Notes: generated by a model from the sequence alone, not told the origin. Shown: positions 1 to 12,567, counted from the stretch's first letter. The stretch is 64,000 bases of DNA from Cymbidium sinense (GCA_021442155.1 CM038220.1:80066897-80130896); one strand, 5' to 3'. Made by a program: numbers and translations.

Positions 1-3000
1 TATTTAGACCAAGGCCATAAGAATTTGAAGAGGTCTTTGGCCAATTGAAGGATTCACTCAATCTCAAGCCCCCAAACCTTCAACAGGGTTTCATCTCCAT
101 TAGATGAAGCTATATCGACGGTTGGGAGCTCCAGTGATAGCCTCCGGTGAGGTATGGATCCAAACTGAGCTTAGGGAGAATTTTCTTTGGTCCTTTTTGA
201 AGGGAATTATAATATCATTGCATTTTTATCATTAGATCTTCATCTCTTTGTATGTTGATGGTGTGATTTCAATTTTAGCTCAATCTGAGCTCAATCGAGC
301 TCAGAATAAGACATGGAAGATGGACGGTGGCCATCTCTCACAGGGAAGCTCAAGGATGAATCATGGACCGCCCATCCATGCATTTTGGATGTATGGTTTT
401 GATTAATCCAGATTATATCCACAGATTTATCCCTTTAATACCATGGGCTTGATCTTGACCATCTAATCTTTGATCAGACGGTCCAAGGGAAAGCGTGTAG
501 CGCCGGTGGCTGATTGTGCAGCCGATGTGATAAGTTAAATAACCAATCTCATTATGCCACATGGAAAGCACGCAATCGCATCAGCCGTCCACGTGGCGCC
601 GATGGGATTAGTTATATTATTAGGGATTTAATTAAGTTTTAATAACATAATCTTTAAATATTCATAACTAAATCTAGAAAAATCAAAAAAATACAAACTC
701 AAATGCATTTTGGAGATATTTCAAAGGGGAATAATATAAAATTTAATTCAATTGATATTGAGTAGTGATATTTTCTAAATTTGAGTTTTATTAGAAATAT
801 GATTATGTTAATTACTCCCTAATTATTTCATTGATTAATTCCAAACTTCTCAGGTATATTTAGTTAGATGACCTCTACCTCCCCTAATTTTCTTGGAATT
901 TATTAATGGTTTAATTTGGGTAATTGCTTAGTTCACTCCTAATTACTCTCTTAACTATCTAAATGATTAATTAACCTTTTAAATATTATTAAATTAATTA
1001 ATTAAGTTTGCTAATTACCTTAGAACAATGAATGGACTTAGAGAATGAGATTAGGAGCTTTCTCTTAAATCTTTTCCCCTAAGTTTATTTCATTTTGGAT
1101 AAAGATCTAATTAAGGTGAAAATTAATTAAACAGTTTAATCGCTTTATTAATTGGCTTAATTGATCAAAATTCAAAAATAAAATTAATCCAAAAGCTTAA
1201 TAACTTAATCAATTCCTTCTTGGGTAGATACTTAGGTGTTCAATAACCTAAGTAGCTTAAGGAAATCATACCTAACCCACATGTGTGGGAAAAGTTATGA
1301 AAGTACTTAAATTAAACCCTTTAGCTTAATTAATCATTAATTGTGAGCCAAATGCATTAGGCTCATTTCATTCTTAGGTGCATTGCTGATTTAAATTCCT
1401 TGTGGTTTTATGTCATATATTGGCTCATAATTATTTGATTAAATCTGTTAAAGTGGTGTAAGTGAGGGGTAATTAATGAACTTAATTCACACTTTAACCT
1501 AAATAAAAATATAAAATCAATCAAATGGTTCTAAAAATTGAACTAAATCAACTCACACATGAGGAAATGGGTTAGAACTAGCAAACATTTTCATATTTCT
1601 AAAATTCAAATCAAACTCAAAATAAAATCAAAATTTCCTTAAACCAACTTTGATTCACTTTAAGTAATCTTATTCCATAGGATTGCCTTTAGGACTTAAT
1701 TAGGGTGAGTGAAATTGCATGCTTACATCACTTTTCTTCTTTCATAGCATGCTAAATGTGTACGTCACATGAAAATCATGCATTCATGTATTTTGAAAAA
1801 TCAAATTAAAATGAAATATTTCCTTTATATCAAATTGCATGTTTGGGCTAAAGTAAGAATATGAGTGACTATTATCACTACTAAATCAAAAACTATTTTC
1901 TAAAATTTATAAATCGAACATTACAAATGAAAGGTATGCTACTTATAAAGATTTATAAGCTTGCATGTGAATAGTATAAAACATGTTATGTGATTTCCTT
2001 CTCTTTCTTAACATAGGTTTGTATAGGATTTGCAAAGTGCATAGTCCATTTGAATGGACATAAAATTTGCTTAAATCCATTCCTATACAGTCCTATGTCA
2101 TGACTTAAGAAGGAATTCTACATCACACAAATAAATTAAACAACCAAAATGAAACAAACAAATACAAACCTTTTGCATGATTCTCTTTCCATGCATTTCT
2201 TTTGTACATGCACATATTTTTAAGAAAAGTAGTATATTAGTCTGGACACCCCGGGGTTACGAGGCTTTAAGTAGCCCTAAGTAGGTCTTGTACCGTAGGC
2301 CCCTCGTGTCGAACAATGGCACCATACTCGCTTATATCTTTTATACTTGTAAATTTGCATATGAAAAATGGATAAAAGAATCACTCTTTTTCTACTTAAC
2401 ACAATTGTGCATCATGAAACTTTTCAAATTTCCTTAAGAAATATCCCTTAGCATTCATCATTAAGGTGTAAAAACATTTGCATTTGCATGTATAGATATG
2501 CTTAGGATCCATCCATATGCATGTTACACATGTTGGAAAGAAATAAAGTGTTGTGTGTTCGGTGATAGTAATTGACTTTACTTAATCTTAAAATATCTAT
2601 CTTATTTTAATGGGTTTGTTTAGAGTCCAAACTTAGGATTAATTAAAACACATAATAAAGTATTCACTAAATAAAAGTCATTAATGAATCTATCTTAGAA
2701 ATCACTTAAGGTAGGGATGAAAGAGAAGTTCTCTCCTCTTTTCTTCTCTTCACAGCCTTTAGTAATTAAGAGTAGGTTCATTCTAACCAAATTAAATCAC
2801 AAAATAAAATCAACTAAATCAACTAAATCACTTAATTGAAACCATCGTCTAAGTTGAACTCTTCATACTTAGAAAACTCTAACCTTAAAGCCTACTTAAG
2901 ACATACCACACAAGCCTTATATGGCACAGACATTAGACTAAGCCACCATTTCTAGTCCTATGTTAGGGCGGTACATAGTTTGATGTTTACTTCTATTTTA

Positions 3001-5074
3001 TGATGTGATGTTTTAGCCTAGATGTTAGGGTGTATATGCATAGACTAAATTGTAGGGCGATCTTAGTCTAACCATTGTCTTTTGCAGGCGATTATGCTTA
3101 AGGGATGCTATAATATATATATATACTGCTTTTGCTGTGCAGGTTTCTTATACCTTTAAGCATAATCCAAAATAGGTTGGGTGGACTTGGTTACCCATGT
3201 GTGGGGTGCTAAGTCCAATTTGTTCATATACATTCTTGGGATTATGTGATTTGTTTAGCTAATATCTATTTTGCAAGTATTAGTTAGATTTTCCTTTCCA
3301 TTTTTCATGAAATTTTGCAAATTAGAGTCTGAAATGAATATTATGGGGGGAATAGGATGAGCATTGGTTATAAGACTATGTCTTATGTACCATGTGAAGC
3401 CTTTGGAGCATCTACATTCCAACCAACTAAAAGAAGAAAGAAAGAAGAAAGAAGAAAAAAAGAAAGAAGAAAGAAGATTGAAGACCACCATAACATGAAT
3501 TCTATGCTTAATTATAATTAATTCATTTATATTCCAGGTTATATAATGGTATAGCTCAACTACCCAATTTATTTTCAAGTTTGTGCGGTGGAGCTCGATC
3601 AGACTTGGCCTCTTATTCTTTTGCACTAGCTTTATAAATTGTTTGATGTTTGTTTAGCTTGTGCATTAGAAATGACATGATTTTTCTAATTTTTTAAATT
3701 GCTTGATGGTTGTCGTATGACCAAGATGACAATTAGGCTCTTAGAAAAAAATAAATTTTATACCAAATTAATCAATTTTAAAATAAAAATTAAACAACTC
3801 ATAATCTCATCTAAAGCTTAGGTTATAAATCAAGATAAAAGAATTAGCAACCCCTTAGTTGGATGTTGTATTTTCTTTCTCACATCATGCATAAAAAGCA
3901 TATTATTTCACTCTTAATTTGGAGGGCTTCCACCCATGCCAGGGAACTTGGCTTGACCTTTGAGAGCCATGATGAAAACACACCGCCTTTCTAACTGATT
4001 CTGGCCTATAATCTAATTTCTCATGCACTAGGCATATGAATCCTATAGCCTGAGTCAAATCAATCGTCCAAAATGAAAAATTTGTATTAGATTTAAGTCA
4101 TTAATCATTCCCTACATGATCTACTCTCTTAGAGAGTGTGTTTAAGGACTTAGTCTCTTTCTAAATAAATAACAGCTTAGCTATCTTGCCAAAGCATATG
4201 GCTCTCCTACATGAATTTAAAATCGTAGGAGGAGTTAGTTGGTGGCCACCCCCAAGTGATTGTAAGTCCAAAGTTGGGTGGTTTATCCTTTCTTGTGGAG
4301 GTAAACCATATGCCCATTTTCACCTTTGATTTAGGTCGTGCTTTGGTCCTCTCCAAAGTTCCCTAGATTTAGGTTCTGAGGTTGCTTCTCCCCTCTGCGG
4401 GCTACAACTATAAATCCTCACCTCTTAAGCATTTTTCATAACCTTATATTGTGAAATTGTAAGCCCTAGATTTTTAATAAAAATTTAACTCAAAATAAAT
4501 AAATCCCTTTAATTTCAAAAATATAAAGCCCAACCACAGGATAGTTTGAGATACTTGCTGGGCTTCCTAGCATTGTAAGCATCTCCTACTTATCTTTCTT
4601 TTATCTTGATAATAACTCTTTCATCTTAATCATTCCCACTTGATCTTCCAAAATTAAATCAATTGATTTATATTCCTTTCTTTAAAATCTTTGAAGACAA
4701 TGATCATTTACCTTAATCGAGAGTATTCACAAGGAATCTAATTCCTTTGGATGTAATTAACTATAGGGGGCTTGCCTCGATAGGAAACTTAATAAACCTG
4801 ATTAAAATAAATCCTGCTTTACTTTTCCATGTAAAGTAGGGGAAGATTCTCTGGTACATATGAAGACCCATAGTCCTTAGGAGTTCTTATTCAGGTGATT
4901 AGGTCCATTATAGGGTGGTGGCTTCTATCTTTTGAGATAGTACACATCTCCTCAATATCATACCCAATCACCCTAATAAGAACATCTGCAGATCTACGTG
5001 GTGTCTCGATAAGGCGTATATTTTTGTTTTCATTTACCCTTTCGAAGGATAGATAAAGACGAGAATATTTCACC
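1..5074 (+). mobile_element. 5' LTR of Tat/Ogre-like element A (left part outside window)
   Basis: This stretch is colinear with 46,190-51,250 of the complete LTR of element B: the same order of blocks, including the mixed block at 2,236-2,340, the stem-loop at 3,090-3,168, the GA-rich tract at about 3,428-3,476 and the terminal 'agatctacgtggtgtctc' region near 4,990. The window opens about 2.6 kb into the LTR. Similarity to B stops in the 'tttcacc' at about 5,074, a few bases before the expected CCCACA terminus, where a deletion joins it to sequence equivalent to B position about 55,090. It is noncoding; the small antisense open frame at 4,891-5,085 is not a gene. The promoter and polyadenylation signal should lie here but I cannot place them. 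Confidence 0.85.
3090..3168 (+). other. Conserved long stem-loop in LTR of A
   Basis: Arms GATTATGCTTAAGG and CCTTTAAGCATAATC around a loop of about 48 bases. The same structure lies at 49,233-49,310 (B), 29,619-29,696 (L3) and 19,687-19,760 (L2, reverse). The loop ends in a 'gtgcagg' or 'ttgcagg' motif. Function unknown. Confidence 0.65.
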
Positions 5075-5219
5075 AGACTGGTCAACCGCGATCATTTGTG
5101 TCTGCATAGTTGGATCGCTCTCTGGATTATATTGTAGCACACTATCTCACTGAGAAGAGATAGATCCTATGGTATGATTAGTTTGACTTTGAAGAGAAGA
5201 AGGTTAGCTTTTACCCCAA

Positions 5220-6030
5220 TGAAGATGATATGTTGGAAGACTCAGTAGAGGTGCATATTGTTAATACTAGAGGTTCTCTCCTTTGAGATCACCAGACTTT
5301 GGAAGGTGCTACGGCCGAAAAGGATGATACAACCTATTCGACCCAACACCTCCTTCAATAACTCAAACAAAAGGATGAGTAGATCGATAAGATGGGAAAG
5401 AGGCTTAAATATTTGCTAGCAGCAGTTTCAGCACTTCAGAATCAAGCCCTAGCAGCACATCCTACCATTATGGAGATCAGTCAACTTGAGTTATTGCATG
5501 TCCTGGAGCGAGTGAAGAGTTGACCTCCAATAGAGTAGGGCAGCACTAGCTTGTATATGAAGGTAGTGTACAGTACCTCCATGCCAGAAAAAGATATTAA
5601 ACTCATGGTTGTACAATAAGTGAGAGAAGCGCTGGCACAAGCCCAAGGTGGTTCATCAGTTCCAAATGGTAGACCCTACCCAAAGGAATTTGATGTTATT
5701 CAATATTTTGAGGGTTTTGTACGTCCTTTCAAGAAATTTGATGGCAGCGGGAACCCTCGCTAGCATATAGCGCACTTTAGGGCTAGCTATTGCAATACTG
5801 GTGGCATCGATGCACTATTATTCTGTCTCTTTGTCAACAGTTTAGCGGACATAGCCTTTGATTGGTATGATGAACTCCCTAATGATTCAGTGAAGAATTT
5901 TGTTGAGTTGGAGCAACTCTTTGTTAAGAGGTTTACTGGAGCTCAACAAAGGATAATCATGGGTGATCTTGTTACAGCACAACAACACCCTGGTAAGTCC
6001 CTTGTTGATTATATTCTTAGATGACACAAT
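5220..6030 (+). pseudogene. gag: gag (capsid-like domain), element A, decayed
   Basis: Broken frames encode a retrotransposon-gag capsid-like domain. Visible pieces, in order, are an acidic/coiled N-terminal part near 5,220-5,520, then 'KEFDVIQYFEGF', 'HIAHFRASYCNTGG', 'DALLFCLFVNSLADIAFDW', 'ELEQLFVKRFTGAQQ' and 'HPGKSLVDYILR'. The same blocks occur in B at 55,690-56,038 and, less closely, in C at 38,640-39,110. Stops include TAG in 'NPR*HIAHF' and TGA at 6,022-6,024 after 'YILR', where a Trp is normal for the family. The TGA is also present in B. In a live element Gag forms the virus-like particle. It is not functional here. Confidence 0.85.
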
Positions 6031-6299
6031 TTAAGTTTTTAATGTAAACCACAGCTATTTGAACAACAAACTATTGAAATTCTATTAAAGAATATTCATG
6101 GCTCAGTCACATTCATGCTTAAAAGTTTCACCATCAAGACATTTGAGATGCTAATTAATAAGGTGATTAGTCTATAAGGAGAGGCCAAACATTTACCTTT
6201 TCAAGATCAGTCATCAAAGTCAAAGTCGTAGAAAGCCTATGAAAAGAAGCTAGTGGCAGCAACAACATTGGATAAGGGGAAGAAACTCACCAGAGATTA

Positions 6300-7070
6300 G
6301 TATGAAGAGCTTGTGATCCACATCCATCTCAACCACTGCCTAGGCCATCCTATCGGTCATCGTAGTAGCCTCCACGGGCTTTGCTGCCTCCTCCTCAGCC
6401 ATATTATCAGCAGTGGTATACATATTCGCCCCTCAAGTAGCTATCATCCACCGACTCTTTTGGATAAATTAAATAAAACTTATTCATTTAAGAGGGAGAT
6501 AATCAGGAAAATTTTTAAGAACCTCTTAAAGAAACCTGATTTTCAGCTACCCGAGCCTAGGAAATTGGAGGAAGTGGGCAAAAGTAATGATCCTAACTTT
6601 TTCCCTTATCACCGCATCCTAGGCCATATTTTGGAGGATTGCTTTACATTTAAGGATTGGCTTGAGCATAACTACAAGTTGGGCACTATAGTTATCCCTA
6701 AGGAATATCTAGTGAAATAACCATCCAGTTTTATTATGGTAATCCTTAGGGATATAGGTGATCCTCTCAAAACAAAAGAAGGTTGGCATATCTCTTTATC
6801 CTGAAACTCTAAAAAGATTATTTCTAAAATCAAGAAACTTTCCTTACAGGTACCTAAGGTAGCTCGAACCTCCAACATTAAGGAAGGTTCACAAGCTGAC
6901 AAAGATAACTTGGGGAAAGTGGGAGCTCAGCAGCAGCACCTATACTTGCCCAGGGTAGCCAAGTAGCTCAACCACTGACCGAGTCCAGCCTCCATTCCAC
7001 CATTGCAGCTACTACTTCAGCCCAAAATTCTACTTCAACTAGTTCATCTTCTAGTAGATAAATTATATCG
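6300..7070 (+). pseudogene. gag: gag C-terminal part with Pro/Gln-rich linker and zinc-knuckle-like motif, element A
   Basis: Near 6,310-6,450 one frame reads as a Pro/Gln/Tyr-rich linker ('PPPQPYYQQWYTY'). A frameshift then leads into 'LLDKLNKTYSFKREIIRKIFKNLLKKPDFQ' (shown here only as a landmark) and, at about 6,595-6,665, the motif Y-H-x4-H-x4-C followed by 'FKDWLEH'. A Cys is expected three residues before the first His; it is Phe here and in C but Cys in B ('CSYH'). In Tat-type Gag this motif takes the place of the nucleocapsid zinc knuckle, which binds RNA. The longest open piece is 6,313-6,720. Beyond 6,720 the homology to B (56,740-57,060) continues with stops. Confidence 0.75.
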
Positions 7071-7540
7071 GTGGATGAGGGTATCAAATCCCTCACTTTA
7101 CTTACTTCACTAGATTTCTACTATGTGCCTTCTTTTAAATCCAAGAAATTGAGGAATAAAGCTAGTTTTAATTACATATGTGTCACTTCTGATGGGTTAT
7201 CTGATTCTACTCCTTTGGAAAACTCTTCAATTCTAAATAATTATAACAATCCAGTCATCCTCTTTCTGATTCAGAGATGGACTTTCCTTTTCTGAATACT
7301 ATGGGTTCACCTTTTGAGATAGACTTGGAATCATCTAATTCTGAGGGTCCTATAGGAGAAGTTGTAGGTATGCCTGACAAGCAAGTAGAATATTCCATTA
7401 ACTTGCCACAAGAGGTCACTGAGATTAACCTTCGTAGTGGCAATGTTCTACCTCCTAGCGCAACACCTTGAGATAAGGGAAAATAAGTCATTGGTACCAA
7501 CGAGCAAGAAGCCCCTCCACAGGATGCTCCACCCAAGGAT
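7071..7540 (+). pseudogene. gag-protease spacer, element A
   Basis: Degenerate frames with a B counterpart at 57,078-57,580. Conserved blocks are 'KLRNKASFNYICVTSDGL', an acidic Ser-rich stretch ('EIDLESSNSEGPIGE') and 'EINLRSGNVLPP', a block like the LRSGK box often seen just upstream of protease in plant gypsy elements. The frame changes at about 7,275 and there are stops at about 7,469. I see no catalytic motif, so this is probably a flexible linker between capsid and protease. Confidence 0.6.
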
Positions 7541-8160
7541 ATGCTTGTGGAGGATCAGCCCAAAGTTGATTATAATATTCTTGCTCGCCTAAGAAAGTTG
7601 CAAGCTAAGTTAAGCATCTATGATGCCCTTATTTTATCCAAAGAGATGAGGGAATCATTAATCAAGGCTCTCCTTGATCCAGAGATATGCTTATCTCAGC
7701 TGACCACTATTGGAGAGGAGGCACATTATGCAAGAAAAGTCCAGGGATTTACATTCACTGGCGAAGACCTTTTTCTGGGGGACATGGAGCACAACCGTCC
7801 CCTCTACATCATAGTGGATATGGACAGATTCAGACTTTCTAGGGTTTTGGTTGATCCAGGTGCATCAGTGAACACTATGAGTCTGAAAAGCCTTGCCTAT
7901 TTGAAGACTGACATCTCTGTACTCCGAGGAGATGGGATGATGTTGAGAGGATTCAATGAATAGGGTGAGATGGCTTTAGGCTCCATTGTGTTACCTTTGG
8001 AAATAGGTGACTAGAAGACTGGATCTATGTTCTATATGCTAAATACATCATTCTGCCTCACTTGTAGGTCTGATACACTAAATAAGATGATTCCATCATC
8101 CCTTCATCAGTGCATCAAGTTTAGAAAAGATGGAATCGAATACCGTGTCAAAGGAGATTA
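7541..8160 (+). pseudogene. Aspartic protease domain, element A
   Basis: An open stretch at 7,541-7,963 encodes about 140 residues. It includes a helical lead-in ('LILSKEMRESLIKALLDPEI') and the protease core, with the active-site motif D-P-G-A-S at 7,853-7,867 (usual form D-[ST]-G-[AS]-S) followed by 'VNTMSLKSLAYLKTD'. Retroelement protease works as a homodimer and cleaves the Gag-Pol polyprotein. The catalytic Asp is kept here, whereas the same codon in B is Asn. A stop ends the frame at 7,961-7,963, and the C-terminal half continues to about 8,160 with stops (for example TAG near 8,012). Confidence 0.8.
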
Positions 8161-9290
8161 AAGCTATTTTCAGTTAGAGAGGTGAAGATATATGAGGATG
8201 TGACTTACTATCTTCCTCAAAATCAAAATATCCATTCTCACAAACTTGGTCAAACTTCAAATACAAAAGAAAAAGAAAAAGAAGAAAAAGGAAAGCAAAA
8301 ATAAAAAGAAAAGAAAAAGGAAAGTACAAGTGCGTGAGAAAGAGACATGAAGGAAGAGGTAGAGCCGCATGTTGCATTCCACCCACAATTCATTTCACCA
8401 TACGAACATAAGGGTAGGATGACTCGACCTCTACCAGGCAGAGGCAGAGGCAGATACATAGGCAATTCCAGAGGTGGAAGACCCCCTGGTCACCAGCCAG
8501 CCAACGGGGGTTACGTTCTAATTCACAGGAGTACTCCAGCTATTCACATAGATTTGGAATCCAACACGTAGGATAAATCATGTGATTAGCACACCAGCCA
8601 ACACCTCTCAGAGAGTCTCATTGGAGGTGACACTAGAGCCAGACAGGGATGAAGACCAGGAGTCCAAGCAAAGCATGAATGTGTTCGAATCATGATTATG
8701 TAAAACTATTAGATAGCAGTTAGGAACTTTAGGTCTAACCTCACTTTCCTCTCAAAAATTTGAAGGTTTAGTTGTTTAGGAAGACCCTAGGTCTTCTAGA
8801 AATGTCAAGCCAAAGAGATTACTATTGGGATCATCATCCTTAAATATAGAAGCTGATGTAAAACTTGAGGATAATTTATATAAAGATTTAATAAAATTAC
8901 CTTTTGATTTGTACTCACCTTGTGTTCATAATCTTGCAAAGAAAGGTTTGATTCCTTATACATGGTCTAGGCACAAGGCAGAGTATTTCAAGAAGCTGTG
9001 GAACAATAAAGGTAGGGATGCACAATCAAGACTGTCACTAAGATTTGGTACAATGGGTCTAGTCGATGATGATAGTTACTACTTAGTTGTCACCAATAAT
9101 CTGAAATCTGATAGGATCTTTTCAAATCACATTAACTCTTATAAGGAGGTGTGTTTAGAAACCTTAGATGATCCAGGTGATCTCCAAATAGAATATGCAC
9201 CTCAAAAATTTGAATAGAAAATCCATTCAACTATCGACAAGCTCAAAGAAATCAACCTCGGGATAGAAGATGATCCACGCCCTACATACA
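8161..9290 (+). pseudogene. Protease-RT linker: Lys-rich tract, RG-rich tract and conserved unknown domain, element A
   Basis: There are three parts. (1) A purine-only tract around 8,263-8,330 encodes a Lys/Glu-rich stretch. (2) An Arg-Gly-rich piece at 8,420-8,500 contains 'GRGRGRYIGNSRGG'. (3) An open stretch at 8,825-9,217 encodes about 130 residues, with 'PFDLYSPCVHNLAKKGLIPY', 'EYFKKLWNNKGRDAQSRL' and 'LVVTNNLKSD'. All three recur in the same order in B (58,300-59,240). I do not recognise the third domain. It sits where Ogre-type elements have spacer or intron sequence between protease and RT, but I cannot show splicing. Confidence 0.6.
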
Positions 9291-9990
9291 TCAGTTCTCT
9301 GTTGAATCAAGAAGAAACCAATGACTTTGTTAGTCTATTAACCGAGTTTAAAGATTGGTTTGTATGGAGTTATGACGAGATGCCTGAATTATCTTCTAAC
9401 GTAGCAGTCCACAAGTTGGCAATCGACCCTAATGCTAACCCTATTAAGTAAGCTCCTGGACGCATGGGATTAGAAATCGAACAAAAGGTCATTTCTGAAG
9501 TTAAAAAATTGATTGATGCTGGTTTTATCAGGGAATAACCTTACTTGGTTAGCCAGTGTCTTCCCAATTATGAAAAAGACTGGCCAAATTCACAATTTAT
9601 CGATTTCAGGGACTTAAATAAGGCATGTCCTGAGGATAAATTTTCACTTCTTATACTAGAATTAATGGCGGACATCGCCTTATCTCATATAGTATTCTCC
9701 TTTATGGATGGCTAACCTGGCTACAACCAGATCAAGATGGCCCCCAAGGATGAAAGAAATACTAATTTTTGAACCCCGATCGAAATCTATTATTATAAGG
9801 TCATACTTTTCAGCCTTAAAAATGCTGGTGCTACATATCAACGGGCCATGATTATGATCTTCAAAGAACTCATTCATCATCAATTTGAATGATATATTGA
9901 TGATCTAGTAGTTAAAAATAAAGAAAAGGAAGACCATCTCTTTGACTTGAGAGTTATTTTTGAACAGTTAAGATAATTTAACCTTAAAAT
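9291..9990 (+). pseudogene. Reverse transcriptase domain, element A
   Basis: Fragments in order are 'FVWSYDEMPEL', 'VISEVKKLIDAGFI', 'FIDFRDLNKACPED' (RT block with the first catalytic-region Asp), 'GYNQIKM', 'LKNAGATYQRAM' and the catalytic Y-I-D-D at 9,893-9,904. This is typical of Ty3/gypsy RT. The YxDD box is intact here, unlike in B. Stops include TGA at 9,770-9,772, TGA at 9,890-9,892 and TAA at 9,974-9,976; the first and last are at codons also mutated in B. RT copies the element RNA into cDNA. It is inactive here because the frame is broken. Confidence 0.9.
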
Positions 9991-10760
9991 GAATTGCCCC
10001 CTGAAGTGTGCATTCATAGTAGCTTCAGGGAAGTTCCTTGGGTTTGTTGTTTGACACCGAGGAATAGAGATAGACCCAGAAAAGATCAAAGCTATATTAG
10101 AAATGCCACATCCTAAAAGTCTAACCCAACTCAGATCTTTCCAAGGGCGATTGGCATATCTACAACGCTTTATCTCCAATCTATCAAGGAGATGCAAGCC
10201 ATTTTCAGCACTTGTCAAAAAAGATGCTAAGTTCACGTGGGATGATAATTGTCAGCAAACTTTTGAAGACATCAAACAGTATTTGGTGAAGCCGCCAGTT
10301 CTAATAACCCCTATCTAGGTCAAGCCACTTATCCTCTACACTGCTGCATTAGACGACTCCCTTGGAGCTTTGTTGGCTTAAACCAATGATAAAGGGAAGG
10401 AGAACACTCTCTATTACCTCAGCTATCGTCTAATCCCTGCTGAAGTAAACTACCCATCTATTGAGAAACATTGCCTAGCTTTAATCTTTACATCCCAAAA
10501 GCTATGAAACTACATGCTTTCTTATAAGGTAAACTTGATTTCAAGATTCAATCCACTATTGTATCTCATGATAAGACCAACGTTATCCGAACGGTTGGCA
10601 GATTGGTCCATGATTCTCTCGCAATTTGACATAACGTTTATACCCCTTCATGCGGTGAAAGGATAGGGACTAGCAAATTTCTTAGCAGTGCACCCGCTTC
10701 CTATTGATTCCCCTCTTCGTGATGACCTCCCCAATGGACAAATCATGATCTTAGGGGACA
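9991..10760 (+). pseudogene. RT connection and native Ty3-type RNase H, element A
   Basis: It starts with the RT thumb/connection ('GIEIDPEKIKAILEMPHPKS', then 'LRSFQGRLAYLQRFI') in the open piece 10,103-10,318, followed by the RNase H fold ('PLILYTAALDDSLGALLA', 'NYPSIEKHCLALIF', 'LADWSMILSQFDITF'). At the first catalytic position, where most Ty3 elements have CDAS, this copy reads YTAA. That fits the degeneration of the native RNase H described for the Tat lineage, where an extra aRNH takes over. Stops occur at about 10,316 and 10,380, among others. Confidence 0.8.
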
Positions 10761-10769
10761 CTAGCATTT

Positions 10770-11230
10770 GCCATTAGGAGATGTATTTTGATGGTGTGGC
10801 TTCCTTTCAAAGAGGAGATGAACCACAATCTACTCTTCCAGGAAAGGCAAGGGTAGGGATTATTCTTTTAACTCTAGACCGTGATGTGATGAGATTCTCA
10901 TACTATCTCTCCAATCCATGCATCAACAACGAAGCTGAGTATGAGGCTTTGTTTGCCAGTATGGAGTTAGCTATTACTATGTGTGTTAAAAGCATCAACA
11001 TCTATGGAGATTCTTAGCTGGTCATCAGCCATATCGCTAGGTCCTATAATGTTCTAAAACCTAAGCTTATTCACTACCATGAGTACATCATGATGTTGTT
11101 GGCCCAAATCTCTGAGGTTACCATCTACAAGGTCCCTCGAGGAGAGAATGCAGTAGCCGATGCTTTGGCCAAATTTGCTAAAGAATTGGCATGTTTGGAA
11201 GATGAGTCCATTCCAATAAGGGTCTAAAAT
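10770..11230 (+). pseudogene. Second RNase H (aRNH type), element A
   Basis: The open piece 10,781-11,017 begins 'MYFDGVASF' and continues with 'VGIILLTLDRDVMRFSYYLS', 'NNEAEYEALFASMELA' and 'INIYGDS'. After a TAG at 11,015-11,017 it resumes with 'LVISHIA' and ends with 'VADALAKFAKELA'. The four acidic catalytic positions (FDG, EAEYEA, GDS, DALA) are all present. An extra aRNH-type RNase H downstream of the native one is established for Tat-lineage retrotransposons and is the best lineage marker in this window. The TAG after GDS sits where Gln is normal and is shared with both copies of this domain in B. Confidence 0.85.
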
Positions 11231-12567
11231 AGATAAGTCATATCCCTTATTGATGCTGAACTCATCAAGAGACTTTCTCTTGAAGGGGAGGTTATCATTG
11301 CCAAAAAGGATGAGGAGCTAGATTGGAGACAACCATTCATAGAATACACAGGTAAACTACCTCAAGAGAAATCGCAAGCCCATTAGATGAAATAGAGAGC
11401 CCTCTCATATGCTCTCGTGGATGGCACCTTGTACCGAGAGTCTTTCGATCAAATGTGGTTACATTGTTTAAACAAACACGAAGCCCATAAGATTATGACT
11501 GAGGTACATTCAAGTCTATGCGGAGTGCATCAATCCAATCTGAAGATTAAAGCAAAGATCAAGAGACTAGGATACTACTGGCCTTCGATGATCATAGACT
11601 ACATGAATGTAGCTAAGAGATGCCATGAGTGTCAGGTACACGGTGTGGTCCTACATCAACCACCTAATATTTTACACCCTACATTGGCCTCATGGCCATT
11701 TGAGTGTTGGGGTACCGACATAGTTGGTCCTATTAATCCTCTTTCTTCCAAGGGTCACCGATTCATTCTAGCTGCCACCGATTACTTTTCTAAGTGGGCA
11801 GAGGCAATCCCACTTAAAGAGGTCACAGCTCTGCATGTGCTCTAGTTTTTCAAGAACCATATCGTATATAGGTTTGGGGTGCCTCGATGAATTATATCCA
11901 ATAATGATACTTCATTCAAAAGCACCAAGATCAACAGCTTCGCTAGGAGACACATCATAGATTGAAGATACTCCACTATCTACCACCCAAGGGTGAATGG
12001 CCTAACAAAAGCATTCAATAAAACTCTCATCCATATACTAAAGAAGACACTCGATGACAACAAGTAACAGTGGCATGAGCAGCTAATTGAAGCCTTGTGG
12101 CATACCGCACAACATACATTACTCCAACTTAATCTACCCCATTTTCCTTAGTATTTGCGTTCAAAGCCATCCTACCATTAGAAGTTCAGCTCCCATCACT
12201 AAGGATAGTAATAGGTAGTAAAATCACTACAGAGCATGATGCCAAGTTACGGTTAGAAGAGCTAGAAGGTTTGGAGGAGAGATGCATACAAGCGTACCAG
12301 AACCTCAAGTTGTACAAAGCCAAGATGATTAAAGCTCACAACAAGTTGGTCCTCCCTAGAGCTTTTCAACTAGGAGAGCTTATTTTAGTTCTAAGAAGAC
12401 CAATTGTTGCCCATTGAAAGATGGGAGGCAAGTTTATACCCACTTGGGAAGGCCCTTTTGTGACAGAGAAAGCCTACCAAGGAGGATCTTATTAGCCTAT
12501 TGATTATAAAGTGGAACACCCGATGCTTCTAATTTATGGGCTATATTTGAAGAAATACTACCCATAA
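11231..12567 (+). pseudogene. Integrase, element A
   Basis: The longest open piece is 11,417-11,845. The N-terminal zinc region shows 'EVHSSLCGVH' (HxxxxxxH) and 'CHECQ' (CxxC). The core begins 'FECWGTDIVGPI' with the first catalytic Asp. After a TGA at 11,888-11,890 the second catalytic region reads 'IISNNDTSF', with Asn where Asp is expected. The third reads 'NGLTKAFNKTL', with Lys (12,008-12,010) where the catalytic Glu is expected. The C-terminal module 'MGGKFIPTWEGPF' to 'LYLKKYYP' ends at a TAA at 12,565-12,567. Integrase would insert the cDNA into the host genome. Two of three DDE residues are lost, and the Glu-to-Lys change is shared with B. Confidence 0.85.

Noticed and set aside
5220..12567. 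Endogenous pararetrovirus (Caulimoviridae) instead of an LTR retrotransposon
   Set aside because: An integrase domain, LTRs and a tRNA-Arg PBS are present and no movement protein is seen, so Ty3/gypsy is the right call.
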